Notes: generated from the sequence alone by a model not told the origin. 64,000 nucleotides of DNA from Aquicoccus porphyridii (GCF_008369105.1 NZ_VINQ01000001.1:1-64000), one strand, 5' to 3'; shown: positions 7,714 through 16,130, counted from the stretch's first letter. Translations and numbers: made by a program.

Positions 7714-9522
7714 ATGACAACTGAAGACGCACCAGGTGACGCCACGGGCGCGGCCCAGGAGGCCAACCTTGACAAGATGACCGCGAATCTGGCGCGGGTC
7801 GAGGAGTTGTCGCAACGCCTGATCCAGGCCCTGTCGAGCCGCAAGCCGCCCAATACGCAGTTGAACGGACCCGATGCCGAGCTTTTCACCCGTGCCGCGA
7901 CCTCCTATTGGTCGGAGATGATGCAGAACCCGGCGCGGCTTTTCGAGGCGCAGGTCGAATACTGGGGCCAGTCGGTCAAGCATTTCATGGAGGCGCAGCA
8001 GGCGCTTGTCGGGGGAGAGCCGCAGGAGGAGGACGGCCCCGAGGATCGCAGGTTCTCGAACCCGCTTTGGAAGACGCACCCTTATTTCAACCTCGTGAAG
8101 CGGCAATATCAACTCAATGCCGAGGCGATCCGCAAGGCGGTCGAAGAGGCCGAGGATCTGGATGACAAGGACCGCAGGCGGCTCAACTACTTTGCCCGGC
8201 AGATCGTCGACATGCTCAGCCCGACCAATTTCCTTGGCACCAACCCGGATGCGTTGGAAAAGGCGGTCGCGACCGAGGGCGAATCGTTGGTGCGGGGGCT
8301 CGAGAACCTCGTTGCCGATCTCGAGGCCAATGACGGCGAGATGCTGGTGCGGCTGGCCGATGACAGCGCGTTCGAACTGGGCCGCAACGTGGGCGCGAGC
8401 GAGGGATCGGTGGTCTATCGCAACCGGATGTTCGAGCTGATCCAGTATGCGCCGACCACCGACGAGGTGCATGCCACGCCGCTTTTGATCTTTCCGCCAT
8501 GGATCAACAAGTTCTACATCATGGATCTCAAGCCCGAGAACAGCCTGATCAAGTGGATCACCGAGCAGGGCTATACGCTCTTCGTGGTTTCATGGGTCAA
8601 CCCGGGGCCGGAATATCGCGATGTGGGGATGGACACCTATGTCGAGGAGGGGTTTCTCGAGGCGATCCGGGTGGTGCGCGAGATCACCGGGCAAAAGCAG
8701 GTCAACGCGGTGGGCTATTGCATCGGGGGCACGACGCTGAACCTGACGCTGGCGCTGATGAAGCACCGGGGCGACAAGTCGGTCAAATCGGCCACGTTTT
8801 TCACCGCGCTCACCGATTTCGGCGATCAGGGCGAGTTCACCCCCTTCCTGCAGGACGATTTCGTGGAAGGGATCGAAGCCGAGGTCGAGGAGTTCGGCGT
8901 GCTGCGCAGTTTCATCATGTCGCGCACCATGTCGTTCCTGCGCTCCAAGGACCTGATCTATGGGCCGGCGGTGCGCAGCTACATGATGGGCGAGACGCCG
9001 CCCGCCTTTGACCTGCTGTTCTGGAACGGCGACGGCACCAATCTTCCGGCGCGGATGACGATGGAATACCTGCGCTGGCTGTGCCAGCAGAACCGCTTTG
9101 CGACCGAGGGGGTCGAGCTTTGCGGCGAGCGTCTTCATGTGGGTGATGTCGAGGTGCCGGTTTGCGCGGTGAGTTGCGAGACCGACCATATCGCGCCGTG
9201 GAAGGATTGCTATCGTGGCGTGCAGCAGATGGGCGCCAAGCAAAAGACCTTTATCGTGTCGCAATCGGGCCATATCGCGGGGATCATCAACCCGCCCAGC
9301 AAGAAGAAATACGGCCATTACACCAATACCAGCCTGAGTGGCGACGCGTCCGCATGGATGGAAAAGGCGAAGTTCCACGAAGGATCGTGGTGGCCGCGCT
9401 GGGAAAAGTGGTTGCGCCGCCGGTCGGGCAAGATGGTTCCGGCGCGGATTCCGGGCGATTCGGGCTATCCGGAGCTGTGCCCGGCCCCCGGAACCTATGT
9501 GGTGAACAAGCCAAGCGTTTGA
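7714..9522 (+). CDS. phaC: Class I polyhydroxyalkanoate synthase
   Basis: The 602-residue enzyme polymerises (R)-3-hydroxyacyl-CoA into PHA. An N-terminal helical domain includes the FxxAxxxYW-like region (RAATSYWSEMMQNP). The catalytic domain has IFPPWINKFYIMDL, the lipase-like box GYCIGGT with the nucleophilic Cys around residue 332, and the CETDHIAPWKDCYRG and QSGHIAGIINPP segments that carry the catalytic Asp and His. Class I size and no phaE partner nearby fit a homodimeric PhaC. The start has no strong ribosome site but is the first ATG after the divergent promoter region. phaP and phaR follow on the same strand. Confidence 0.96.
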   Translation: MTTEDAPGDATGAAQEANLDKMTANLARVEELSQRLIQALSSRKPPNTQLNGPDAELFTRAATSYWSEMMQNPARLFEAQVEYWGQSVKHFMEAQQALVGGEPQEEDGPEDRRFSNPLWKTHPYFNLVKRQYQLNAEAIRKAVEEAEDLDDKDRRRLNYFARQIVDMLSPTNFLGTNPDALEKAVATEGESLVRGLENLVADLEANDGEMLVRLADDSAFELGRNVGASEGSVVYRNRMFELIQYAPTTDEVHATPLLIFPPWINKFYIMDLKPENSLIKWITEQGYTLFVVSWVNPGPEYRDVGMDTYVEEGFLEAIRVVREITGQKQVNAVGYCIGGTTLNLTLALMKHRGDKSVKSATFFTALTDFGDQGEFTPFLQDDFVEGIEAEVEEFGVLRSFIMSRTMSFLRSKDLIYGPAVRSYMMGETPPAFDLLFWNGDGTNLPARMTMEYLRWLCQQNRFATEGVELCGERLHVGDVEVPVCAVSCETDHIAPWKDCYRGVQQMGAKQKTFIVSQSGHIAGIINPPSKKKYGHYTNTSLSGDASAWMEKAKFHEGSWWPRWEKWLRRRSGKMVPARIPGDSGYPELCPAPGTYVVNKPSV

Positions 9523-9546
9523 TTTCAAGCGGTTTTCGAGAAATTG

Positions 9547-9557
9547 CTGCATTGCAG
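9547..9557. promoter_or_regulatory. Candidate PhaR operator upstream of the phasin gene
   Basis: CTGC-ATT-GCAG is an exact match to the CTGC-N3-GCAG type of site reported for PhaR of Paracoccus and Rhodobacter. It lies about 100 bases before phaP. More GCAG/CTGC-like half sites are scattered from 9572 to 9637. PhaR is expected to repress phaP from here until PHA titrates it. Confidence 0.75.
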
Positions 9558-9652
9558 CATAAAAAACTTGAAATGCCGCAACGCAGAAACTATATTCTTT
9601 GCAGACGCAGAAAGCGGGATGTCCCGCAACGCAGATGCAAAGGATCAGACCA

Positions 9653-10099
9653 ATGACCAAGACCCAAGATTTCACCGCCGTTTTCAAAGACATGATGGGC
9701 GCGTTCCCCGTGGACACCAAAGCCTTTGAAGATGCCTTCAAGACCCAGGCGAGCCTGAACGAGAAACTGTCGGGCGTGGCCCTGACCGCGGCCGAGAAAT
9801 CGACCGAGATCTCGACCAAGTGGACCAAGGACACGCTGTCCAAGATGGCCGAAATGTCGAAAGCCCGTCAGGAGCCGGCCGACTATGCCAAGGCCATGAC
9901 CGATTTCGCATCGGCCAGCGCCGAAGTCGCCGCCGAGAACATGGCCGCCTTTGCCGAGGTCGCCAAGAAAGTCCAGATGGACACGGTCGAACTGATGATG
10001 GCGGCTGGCAAGGACGTCAGCGAAGAAGCCACCGCGGCCATGAAGAAAGCCACCGACGATGTGACCACGGCGGCCAAGAAAGCCTCGACCGCCAAGTAA
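9653..10099 (+). CDS. phaP: Phasin, PHA granule-associated protein
   Basis: This 148-residue protein is almost wholly helical, lacks Cys, is rich in Ala and Lys, and has amphipathic repeats suited to coating PHA granules. It begins MTKTQDFTAVFKDMMGAFP, and the middle contains the phasin-like KWTKDTLSKMAEMSKARQEPADYAKAMTDF pattern. The C-terminus is a Lys/Ala-rich tail (AAKKASTAK). The ATG at 9653 with AAAGGATC in front is preferred over the longer frame from 9599. Expression should be controlled by PhaR through the upstream CTGC-N3-GCAG site. Confidence 0.92.
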   Translation: MTKTQDFTAVFKDMMGAFPVDTKAFEDAFKTQASLNEKLSGVALTAAEKSTEISTKWTKDTLSKMAEMSKARQEPADYAKAMTDFASASAEVAAENMAAFAEVAKKVQMDTVELMMAAGKDVSEEATAAMKKATDDVTTAAKKASTAK

Positions 10100-10177
10100 G
10101 CTTCGGCTTCCGGGCAAACAGGATAATGCTGCGCTCCCGATCTTCCTCTCCTCCCAAGTAATGGGGGCGCCATTTCG

Positions 10178-10211
10178 AAGGGCGGGCCTTGTGGCTCGCC
10201 CTTTCTTTTTG
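10178..10211 (+). terminator. Rho-independent terminator after phaP
   Basis: AAGGGCGGGCC (10178-10188) pairs with GGCTCGCCCTT (10193-10203) around a TTGT loop, followed by a T-rich TCTTTTTG tract. It separates phaP transcription from phaR. Confidence 0.85.
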
Positions 10212-10228
10212 TTCTGCACTCGCCTAAG

Positions 10229-10239
10229 CTGCGTTGCAG
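10229..10239. promoter_or_regulatory. Candidate PhaR operator upstream of phaR (autoregulation)
   Basis: CTGC-GTT-GCAG has the same form as the site before phaP and sits about 28 bases before the phaR start. This position suggests that PhaR represses its own gene. Confidence 0.75.
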
Positions 10240-10266
10240 CGTTGCATTTCTTGGGGAGGACAACCC

Positions 10267-10857
10267 GTGGCCCAGAGCGACAAGCCGCTTTTGATCAAGC
10301 GATATGCGAGCCGGAGGCTCTATAACACCGAGACCAGCGATTACGTGACCCTGGAAGATATTTCCCGGTTCATTCGGGATGGCCGCGAGGTTCAGATCAT
10401 CGACCTCAAATCGGGTGACGACCTGACCCGGCAATACCTGCTCCAGATCATTGCCGAACACGAGAGCCGGGGCGAGAACGTGCTGCCGATCGGCGTCTTG
10501 AACGACCTGGTGCGCACCTATACGACCCAGGCGACGAGCGTGGTGCCGCAATTCCTCCAGGCCAGTTTCGAGATGCTGCGCGACGGGCAGTCGAAGGTGA
10601 TGGAAAACATGGGCGCGATGAACCCGATGGCCAAGATGCCCGGATTCGAGGCGATGCAGGCCCAGCAGGAAGCGTTCATCAAGGCGATGTCCTCGGCCTT
10701 TGGCACCGCGGCGAGCGGCACGACCGGGCCGGAGCGCGAGGACACGAGCGCGACCAAGCCCGGGCAGAAGGCGGAGCCGGAGAGTGACGAAGACCTGGAC
10801 GCGATCAAGAAACAACTGGCCGAGTTGCAATCGAAGCTGTCGAAGCTCGACAAGTAG
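10267..10857 (+). CDS. phaR: Polyhydroxyalkanoate synthesis repressor PhaR
   Basis: The 196-residue regulator opens with the conserved PHB/PHA accumulation regulator domain: LLIKRYASRRLYNTETSDYV, then TLEDISRFIRDGREVQIID and DDLTRQYLLQII. A middle segment binds granules in homologues. The C-terminus is charged and ends in a Lys/Leu coiled-coil-like helix. The start is the GTG at 10267, placed six bases after a strong GGGGAGGA; the longer frame from 10234 runs through that ribosome site. PhaR represses phaP and itself and is released when it binds PHA. Confidence 0.95.
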   Translation: MAQSDKPLLIKRYASRRLYNTETSDYVTLEDISRFIRDGREVQIIDLKSGDDLTRQYLLQIIAEHESRGENVLPIGVLNDLVRTYTTQATSVVPQFLQASFEMLRDGQSKVMENMGAMNPMAKMPGFEAMQAQQEAFIKAMSSAFGTAASGTTGPEREDTSATKPGQKAEPESDEDLDAIKKQLAELQSKLSKLDK

Positions 10858-10869
10858 GGGCGATTTGCC

Positions 10870-11832
10870 ATGACCAGCCCCGGCAAGATCACCTTGTGGG
10901 GGGTCGAGGTGTTCATCGCGACCGCGCAGGAACGGTCGATCTCGGCGGCTGCGCGCCGGCTGGGCGCGTCGCCTTCGGCGGTCTCGCAACAATTGACCAA
11001 TCTCGAAAACGCGCTGGGCGTGACCCTTCTGGTGCGCAGCGAGCGGCCCGTGCGGCTGACGCCTGCGGGCGAGATCTTTCGGCGGCGGGCGGAAACCATC
11101 GTTAACGAGGCGGCCCAGGTGCGCGCCGAGCTTGCCGGGGATGATCTCAGCGCGCTGACCCGGTTCCGCCTTGGCGTGATCGAGGATTTCGAGGCGGATG
11201 TGACGCCGCAATTGCTGGCGCATATGGCCGGGCGGCTGCGTGATTGCCAGTTCCTGCTGGAAACCGGGGCGAGCCATTTTCTCTATGACCAGCTCGATGC
11301 GCGGGCGCTCGACGTGATCGTGGCCGCGGAAATGGGGGCGGCGGCGGACTGGATGGAGATTCATCCGATCCTGGAAGACGGGTTCGTGGTGGCGGCGCCC
11401 AAGGGCGTGGTGGATACGGGGCGCGATGTGCTGGCTCAGCTCAAGGCCTTGCCGCTGGTGCAATATACGTCGCGCCATTACATGGGGCGGCTGATCTCGG
11501 ATCACCTGGCGCGGCAGAACCTGACCATGGCGCACCGGTTCGAGCTGGACAGCTATCACGCGATCCTGGCGCTGGTGGGAAAGGGGGCGGGCTGGACCAT
11601 CCTGACGCCGCTGGCACTGATGCGGGCGCGGCGCTTTGCCGATCAGCTTGACGTGCTCGACCTGCCGTTCGCGCCGTTGTCGCGCACCATCAGCCTGATT
11701 GCGCGCAAGGGGGTATTGCAGGACATGCCGGGGCAGGTGGCCGCGGCGCTGAAACCGATCCTGCGCGAGGCGGTTGTCGACCCGGCGATCGACGCGCACC
11801 CGTTTCTGAAGGACCGGTTGCGGTTGTTTTGA
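10870..11832 (+). CDS. LysR-family transcriptional regulator
   Basis: The 320-residue protein has the LysR winged helix-turn-helix in residues 8-67 (SISAAARRLGASPSAVSQQLTNLE) and a periplasmic-binding-like effector domain. It starts 12 bases after the phaR stop, so it may be cotranscribed with phaR, which is unusual for LysR genes that normally diverge from their target. The effector is not predictable. The candidate target operon (two aminotransferases) converges on it from the other strand. Confidence 0.9.
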   Translation: MTSPGKITLWGVEVFIATAQERSISAAARRLGASPSAVSQQLTNLENALGVTLLVRSERPVRLTPAGEIFRRRAETIVNEAAQVRAELAGDDLSALTRFRLGVIEDFEADVTPQLLAHMAGRLRDCQFLLETGASHFLYDQLDARALDVIVAAEMGAAADWMEIHPILEDGFVVAAPKGVVDTGRDVLAQLKALPLVQYTSRHYMGRLISDHLARQNLTMAHRFELDSYHAILALVGKGAGWTILTPLALMRARRFADQLDVLDLPFAPLSRTISLIARKGVLQDMPGQVAAALKPILREAVVDPAIDAHPFLKDRLRLF

Positions 11833-11848
11833 GGTTTGACTGGAACCA

Positions 11849-11875
11849 CCCGCCCCGGCTCAAACCCGGGGCGGG
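11849..11875. terminator. Hairpin between convergent genes
   Basis: CCCGCCCCGG (11849-11858) pairs perfectly with CCGGGGCGGG (11866-11875) around a seven-base loop. It lies between the lysR stop and the stop of the converging aminotransferase gene. There is no T-tract on either side, so function as a bidirectional terminator is inferred from position and stem strength. Confidence 0.5.
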
Positions 11876-11916
11876 CATGTCGGATTCCGTGCGTTGCGCG
11901 CGGTTCGCAACACGCT

Positions 11917-12816
11917 TTAGTAGCTGATCTCGGTGCGATAGGCCGGGTCGCGCATCAGCTCGAAATAATCGGCGCGCAGGGCGCTGGCGACGGGGCCGGG
12001 GGCATCGTTGCCGAAGATGCGCTCATCCACGCGCGAGACGGGCACCGCGCCGCCGCCGGAAGTGGACAAGAACACCTCGTCCGCATCAAGCAATTCAGAG
12101 AGCGGCAGGGCGCGGGTTTCGACGGTGAGCCCGCGCGCGCGGCACATCTCGATCATGGTCTTGCGGGTGATGCCGTGCAAAACGCCGTGATCCGAGGTTA
12201 CGACGGTATCGCCCTTGAGCGCGAAGACGTTGAAGCCCGGCCCCTCGGTCACGTTGCCCGCGTGATCGAGGAGGGCGGTGGTGTCGAAGCCGTTATCCTT
12301 GGCCTCGAACAGGCCAGTGGTGAAATCGCCCCAGTGATAGTTCTTGGCGCGCGGATTCACGCTGTCCTCGGGGATGCGGCGCGAGGATTTGGAAATCCAC
12401 AGGCGCGCGCCACGGTCCGCGGCTTCGGGTTTGATCACGTGGATATAGGGCACGCAGAAGGCATAGAAGTGATTGCCGCATTCGCGCGGATCGCGCGAGC
12501 CGGGGATGAGCGGCACGCCGCGCGCGGCACTCATCGACACGTAGGAGTCGCGCAGGCCGGCGCGGGCGACGATGTCATGCAGGATCTGCGCGATATCCGC
12601 GTCACTCTGCGGGATATCGAGGCGCAGCGCCTCGATGGATTGGCGAAAGCGGGCGAGATAGTCGTCGAGGCGAAAGAAGCCGCCCGCCCAGACCGGCACC
12701 ACGTCATAGGTGATGTCGGAATGCGTCAGCCCCCAGTCGATGACGGAAATCTTGGCCTCGTCGATGGGAAGGATCTCTCCGCCCATCCAGGCCGCGCCCT
12801 TGGTAAAGTCCGTCAT
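11917..12816 (-). CDS. Class IV PLP aminotransferase, resembling (R)-selective amine transaminases
   Basis: This 299-residue protein is a fold-type IV aminotransferase (IlvE/D-amino-acid transaminase group). It has HSDITYDVVPVW near residue 30, FFRLDDYLARF, the PLP-lysine segment NPRAKNYHWGD, the LTEGPGFN-type loop as VTEGPGFNVF, and the phosphate-binding HGITRKT. These blocks match, from memory, fungal (R)-selective omega-transaminases more closely than IlvE: the Y-D-V-x-x-V-W signature, FFRLDDH-like block and KNxxWGD are shared. Substrate cannot be fixed from sequence alone; a branched-chain or D-amino acid role remains possible. The ATG at 12814-12816 has AGGCGG in front. It lies 17 bases after a second aminotransferase gene, so the two form an operon. 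Confidence 0.85.
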   Translation of the reverse strand: MTDFTKGAAWMGGEILPIDEAKISVIDWGLTHSDITYDVVPVWAGGFFRLDDYLARFRQSIEALRLDIPQSDADIAQILHDIVARAGLRDSYVSMSAARGVPLIPGSRDPRECGNHFYAFCVPYIHVIKPEAADRGARLWISKSSRRIPEDSVNPRAKNYHWGDFTTGLFEAKDNGFDTTALLDHAGNVTEGPGFNVFALKGDTVVTSDHGVLHGITRKTMIEMCRARGLTVETRALPLSELLDADEVFLSTSGGGAVPVSRVDERIFGNDAPGPVASALRADYFELMRDPAYRTEISY

Positions 12817-12833
12817 GTTCCGCCTCGCGCCTG

Positions 12834-14081
12834 TCAGGTTCCGTAGGCGCGAGACTGCCCCATGACCTCTTCGGCTGCAAGCACCAGCGCATCGGCGATG
12901 GCGGTGCATTGATCGAGCGTGAGATGCGCGGGCAGGCGGGCATCGCAGGCACGCATCAGCATGGCGCGGGTTCGGGGCAGATCGGGCGTGTCGCCGGGGA
13001 TGAAGTGCCAGTTCCAGAAGGCGCGGGCGTTGTCGGTCGAGAGGCCGAAGACCTGCACCTTGACGCCGCGCGTGGCGGCGGCGGCGGCAAAGGCGCGGGT
13101 GTCGTCGTCGGTGAGGCCGCAGAGGTTGAACTGGATCGAATCCGGCGCGCGTTCCTCGGGGGGCAGGGCGTCGGGAACGGCGATCCAGGGCGAGGCGTCG
13201 AGACGGGCGGCCACGAAATCGTGGTTGCGGCGGCCGTCGCGGACACGGCGCGCCACCTCGGGCAATTGCGGACGGATCACCGCCGCCGAGAGGTTTGAAA
13301 GCCGCAGGTTGTAGAGCGGCAGGCGGTTTTGCCACTGGCCGAACGCCTGTTCCAGATCGGCCCGGTTGTCGCCGGGGGCGAGATGTTTCGACCAGTTATG
13401 TTCATATGCGCCCGACATGATGACCGCGCGGGCCACCAGATCGGCGTCATCGGTGATGAGAATCCCGCCTTCGCCCGCGTTGACGAGCTTGTAGGACTGG
13501 AACGAGAAACAGCCCACGCGCCCGATCGTGCCGATGCGGCGCCCGGCCCATGTGGTGCCGAGGCTGTGCGCGGCGTCTTCGATCACCGGGATGCCGCGCG
13601 CATCGCAAAGCGCCATGATGGCATCCATGTCCGAGGTGTGCCCGCGCATGTGGGAGATGATCACGGCGGCGATCCCGTCATCGAGTTTTGCCGTGAAATC
13701 ATTGATATCAATGCGGTAATTCTCGCCCACCTCGCAAAGCACGGGGATGCAATCGGCATGCACGACCGACGAGGGCACGGCGGCGAAGGTGAAACCGGGG
13801 ATCAGGACGCGGGCATCGCGCGGCAGGTCGAGCGCCTTGAGCGAGAGGAACAGCGCGGCCGAACAGGACGAGACGGCAAGCGCGTATTTCGCGCCCATGA
13901 GCGCGGCGAATTCCCGTTCGAGCAGGGTCACAGGCGCGTTCTCGGGGGCGGTGTAGCGGAAGAGATCGCCCGATTGCAGGAGGTGGTCGATTGCGTCACG
14001 GGCCGCGGGCGGGATCGGTTCGGCATCGTAAACACTGGCGGCCGGGGCGCTGACCGCGGAAGGGTGAGGGTGAAGCGTCAT
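12834..14081 (-). CDS. DegT/DnrJ/EryC1/StrS-type aminotransferase
   Basis: The 415-residue protein is a fold-type I PLP enzyme of the DegT/DnrJ/EryC1 group. The core has YALAVSSCSAALFLSLKAL (substrate and cofactor contacts), IPGFTFAAVPSSVVHADCIPV, the cofactor Asp in IEDAAHSLG, and the Schiff-base Lys in SFQSYKLVNAGEGG. Relatives aminate keto-sugars or inosose-type substrates, yet no nucleotide-sugar genes are nearby. Its companion is a class IV transaminase, so amine or amino-acid metabolism is a reasonable alternative. The start MTLHPHPS at 14079-14081 is chosen because the family usually starts close to this block and the longer frame to 14219 has no ribosome site. Confidence 0.85.
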   Translation of the reverse strand: MTLHPHPSAVSAPAASVYDAEPIPPAARDAIDHLLQSGDLFRYTAPENAPVTLLEREFAALMGAKYALAVSSCSAALFLSLKALDLPRDARVLIPGFTFAAVPSSVVHADCIPVLCEVGENYRIDINDFTAKLDDGIAAVIISHMRGHTSDMDAIMALCDARGIPVIEDAAHSLGTTWAGRRIGTIGRVGCFSFQSYKLVNAGEGGILITDDADLVARAVIMSGAYEHNWSKHLAPGDNRADLEQAFGQWQNRLPLYNLRLSNLSAAVIRPQLPEVARRVRDGRRNHDFVAARLDASPWIAVPDALPPEERAPDSIQFNLCGLTDDDTRAFAAAAATRGVKVQVFGLSTDNARAFWNWHFIPGDTPDLPRTRAMLMRACDARLPAHLTLDQCTAIADALVLAAEEVMGQSRAYGT

Positions 14082-14234
14082 GATTTCAGGTTTCCCGAAA
14101 GTTCTTTTCAGAAAACCTAAACCAGTTTTGTGACGGGGGGAAGGAAAAACCAATCGGAGCGGTGCCGCGTTGCCGCGACGGCACACCCGGGCGATCAAGC
14201 ACAAAAGGCTTGCCTGCAAGGGGTTTGGCCGAAA

Positions 14235-14987
14235 TCAGGTGCTTTCCGACAAGGCGTGGATGATCGGCGAGAAATCTTCGGCCCTGAGCGAGGCGCCGCC
14301 AACCAGCGCGCCGTCGACATTGGGCACGCGGAAGATGGTATCGGCGTTGTCGGGCTTGACCGACCCGCCATAGAGAATCCGCACCCCGCGCCCCACGCCG
14401 GGGCCGAAGCGGCGTTCGAGGCGGGTGCGGATGAAATCATGCACCTCGCCGATCTGGGCGGGGGTGGGCACCTTGCCGGTGCCGATGGCCCAGATCGGTT
14501 CATAGGCGATGACGAGATTCTCGGCGGTTGAGGTGTCGGGGATCGAGAGCGCCAGTTGCGCGGCGATGATGTCGAGCGTGTTGGCGGCGTCGCGCTGTGC
14601 AAGGGATTCGCCCATGCAGATCACCGCGATGAGCCCGGCGGCATGGGCGGCGCGGGCCTTGGCGCGGACCATGTCGCTGGTTTCCCCGTGGTGTTCGCGC
14701 CGTTCCGAGTGCCCGAGGATCGCCGCGCAAGCCCCTGAATCTTTTAGCATTTCCGCCGATATGTCGCCAGTGTGGGCACCTGCGCGCTCGGCGTGGCAAT
14801 CCTGTCCGCCGATGGCTATGGGCAGGGTTGCACAGCATTGCGCGGCGGCGGAGACGAGCGTTGCGGGGGGGCAGACGAGGATGTCGACCAGCGGGTCGGG
14901 ATGGGCCGAGGCCAGTGACTGAAGCTCGCCAAGCGAGGCGGTCAGCCCGTTCATCTTCCAGTTTCCGGCGGCCAGTTTCCGGCGCAT
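14235..14987 (-). CDS. tpiA: Triose-phosphate isomerase
   Basis: A 250-residue glycolytic/gluconeogenic enzyme interconverting dihydroxyacetone phosphate and glyceraldehyde-3-phosphate. Conserved features are KLAAGNWKMNG (Asn and Lys at the active site), the catalytic His in ILGHSERR, the catalytic Glu in VIAYEPIWAIGTGK, the flexible loop just after it, and the phosphate-binding ILYGGSVKPDN near the end. The ATG at 14985-14987 is preceded by GGGAGGAATGC. A strong inverted repeat lies in its presumed leader (15007-15053). Confidence 0.97.
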   Translation of the reverse strand: MRRKLAAGNWKMNGLTASLGELQSLASAHPDPLVDILVCPPATLVSAAAQCCATLPIAIGGQDCHAERAGAHTGDISAEMLKDSGACAAILGHSERREHHGETSDMVRAKARAAHAAGLIAVICMGESLAQRDAANTLDIIAAQLALSIPDTSTAENLVIAYEPIWAIGTGKVPTPAQIGEVHDFIRTRLERRFGPGVGRGVRILYGGSVKPDNADTIFRVPNVDGALVGGASLRAEDFSPIIHALSEST

Positions 14988-15006
14988 GCATTCCTCCCGC
15001 GTGATC

Positions 15007-15053
15007 AAGGCGTTTCGCCTTGTATCCAAGACAGGGACAAGGCGAAACGCTTT
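15007..15053. repeat. 17-bp inverted repeat in the tpiA leader
   Basis: AAGGCGTTTCGCCTTGT (15007-15023) pairs with ACAAGGCGAAACGCTTT (15037-15053), with one G-T wobble at the base and a 13-base loop. It lies 20 bases before the tpiA start and just after the Fe-S gene upstream. No T-tract follows on either strand, so a 5' leader structure or protein-binding dyad is as likely as a terminator. Confidence 0.6.
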
Positions 15054-15112
15054 AATGTCGCGCTATCATCACGGGGTTTTCGGACGGGTCAAGAGAAGGG
15101 TTGTCGCGGCGG

Positions 15113-15505
15113 TTACCCGTTGGTCTGCGCTGGTTGAGCTTCGGCCTGTAACTCATCGACATCCTTGAACTTAATGGATTCACCACAGCCGCAGGCCTCG
15201 GTCACGTTCGGGTTGTTGAAGACGAAACCCGACTCGAGTAGCGAGGTCTGGTAGTCGATCTCGGTGCCAAAGAGGAACATCTGGGCCATGGGGGCGATCA
15301 TGACGCGAGCGCCGTCCTGTTCGACCAGCTCGTCGTTGGGGTCGACCTCGTCGACGTAATCCATGGTGTATTCCATGCCCGCGCAGCCGCCCTTCTTGAC
15401 GCCGATGCGCAGCCCCTGGTGACCCTTGGAGGACATCAGTTTGGTGATCTGCGCGATGGCGGCCGGGGTGATCGTGACAGCCTGTTTCCCGGGAATTCCG
15501 AACAT
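15113..15505 (-). CDS. HesB/IscA-type iron-sulfur cluster assembly protein
   Basis: The 130-residue protein is an A-type Fe-S carrier. The three ligand cysteines are in place: Cys in GGCAGMEY and the C-terminal pair in ACGCGES. It passes or scaffolds [2Fe-2S]/[4Fe-4S] clusters for apo-enzymes. A short Glu/Ala/Gln tail extends past the usual end. The SufT/PaaD-type gene just upstream in the same direction (gap about 30 bases) suggests it belongs to SUF-pathway maturation. SufA and ErpA cannot be told apart safely here. Confidence 0.9.
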   Translation of the reverse strand: MFGIPGKQAVTITPAAIAQITKLMSSKGHQGLRIGVKKGGCAGMEYTMDYVDEVDPNDELVEQDGARVMIAPMAQMFLFGTEIDYQTSLLESGFVFNNPNVTEACGCGESIKFKDVDELQAEAQPAQTNG

Positions 15506-15534
15506 GAATATCCCCTTTCAATCAGTTGATTTCA

Positions 15535-15897
15535 TTACATGAACCCAAGTTCAAGTCGTGCCTCGTCGCTCATCATGTCCATGCCCCATTGCGGCTCCCA
15601 GGTGAGTTCGACATCGACCTGTTTCACCCCGGCAACCGGGCTGATCGCGTCGGCGACCCAGCCGGGCATCTCGCCCGCGACCGGGCAGCCCGGGGCGGTC
15701 AGGGTCATGACCACGTGAACCTCGTTCTGGTCGTTGATGTCGATCGTGTAGATCAGGCCGAGGTCATAGATATTCACTGGAATTTCAGGGTCATAGACAG
15801 AGCGGCACGCCTCGACGATTGAATCGTAGAGCGGGTGGGTGACGGTCGAGGGCGCGATCAGGGGGGCGCCTTCGAGTGGTTCGGGCTGGTTGGTCAT
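15535..15897 (-). CDS. SUF-system MIP18/PaaD-like (DUF59) assembly protein, SufT-type
   Basis: From the ATG at 15895-15897 (MTNQPEPLEG) the protein has 120 residues and the complete DUF59 domain: SVYDPEIPVNIYDLGLIY, the MTLTAPGCPVAGEMP block with the conserved Cys, and the ending VELTWEPQWGMDMMSDEAR. Proteins of this kind assist Fe-S cluster maturation in SUF-using bacteria. The frame is open 30 codons further, but those residues are not conserved in the family. It is the upstream gene of the pair with the IscA-like protein. Confidence 0.9.
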   Translation of the reverse strand: MTNQPEPLEGAPLIAPSTVTHPLYDSIVEACRSVYDPEIPVNIYDLGLIYTIDINDQNEVHVVMTLTAPGCPVAGEMPGWVADAISPVAGVKQVDVELTWEPQWGMDMMSDEARLELGFM

Positions 15898-15989
15898 GAG
15901 GGCCTCACGTAGTTCCTGAGCAAACATATAAGGATTCAGGGCGTCGCCGTAAAGTGCGCGCGGGTTAACGTGATCGACGCGGGCCATTT

Positions 15990-16037
15990 CGGGGGGGTGA
16001 CATCCGGCTGACTTCCGGCTGTTGCCCGGCTGCCGGG
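15990..16037 (+). repeat. CCGGCTG iterated element, copy 1
   Basis: Three CCGGCTG units start at 16004, 16015 and 16026, an exact 11-base period, behind CGGGGGGGTGACAT and ahead of CCGGGT. A GTTAAC hexamer lies about 25 bases to the left. The same arrangement recurs at 61311-61358 and, with two units, at 43845-43877. It is upstream of the SufT-like gene, which runs the other way. Confidence 0.8.
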
Positions 16038-16130
16038 TAAATTCAGATCTCGTTAACGGGTGCGAAGGTTAACGCGGCGTTCGGGGGGATTTGCGTATCG
16101 CTTTGGATTGTCCTCGCGCCCCGCCCGGAA

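Noticed and set aside
9883-11799. Minus-strand frame of 638 codons over phaP-phaR-lysR
   Set aside because: It crosses three genes with clear motifs on the plus strand and has no ribosome site.
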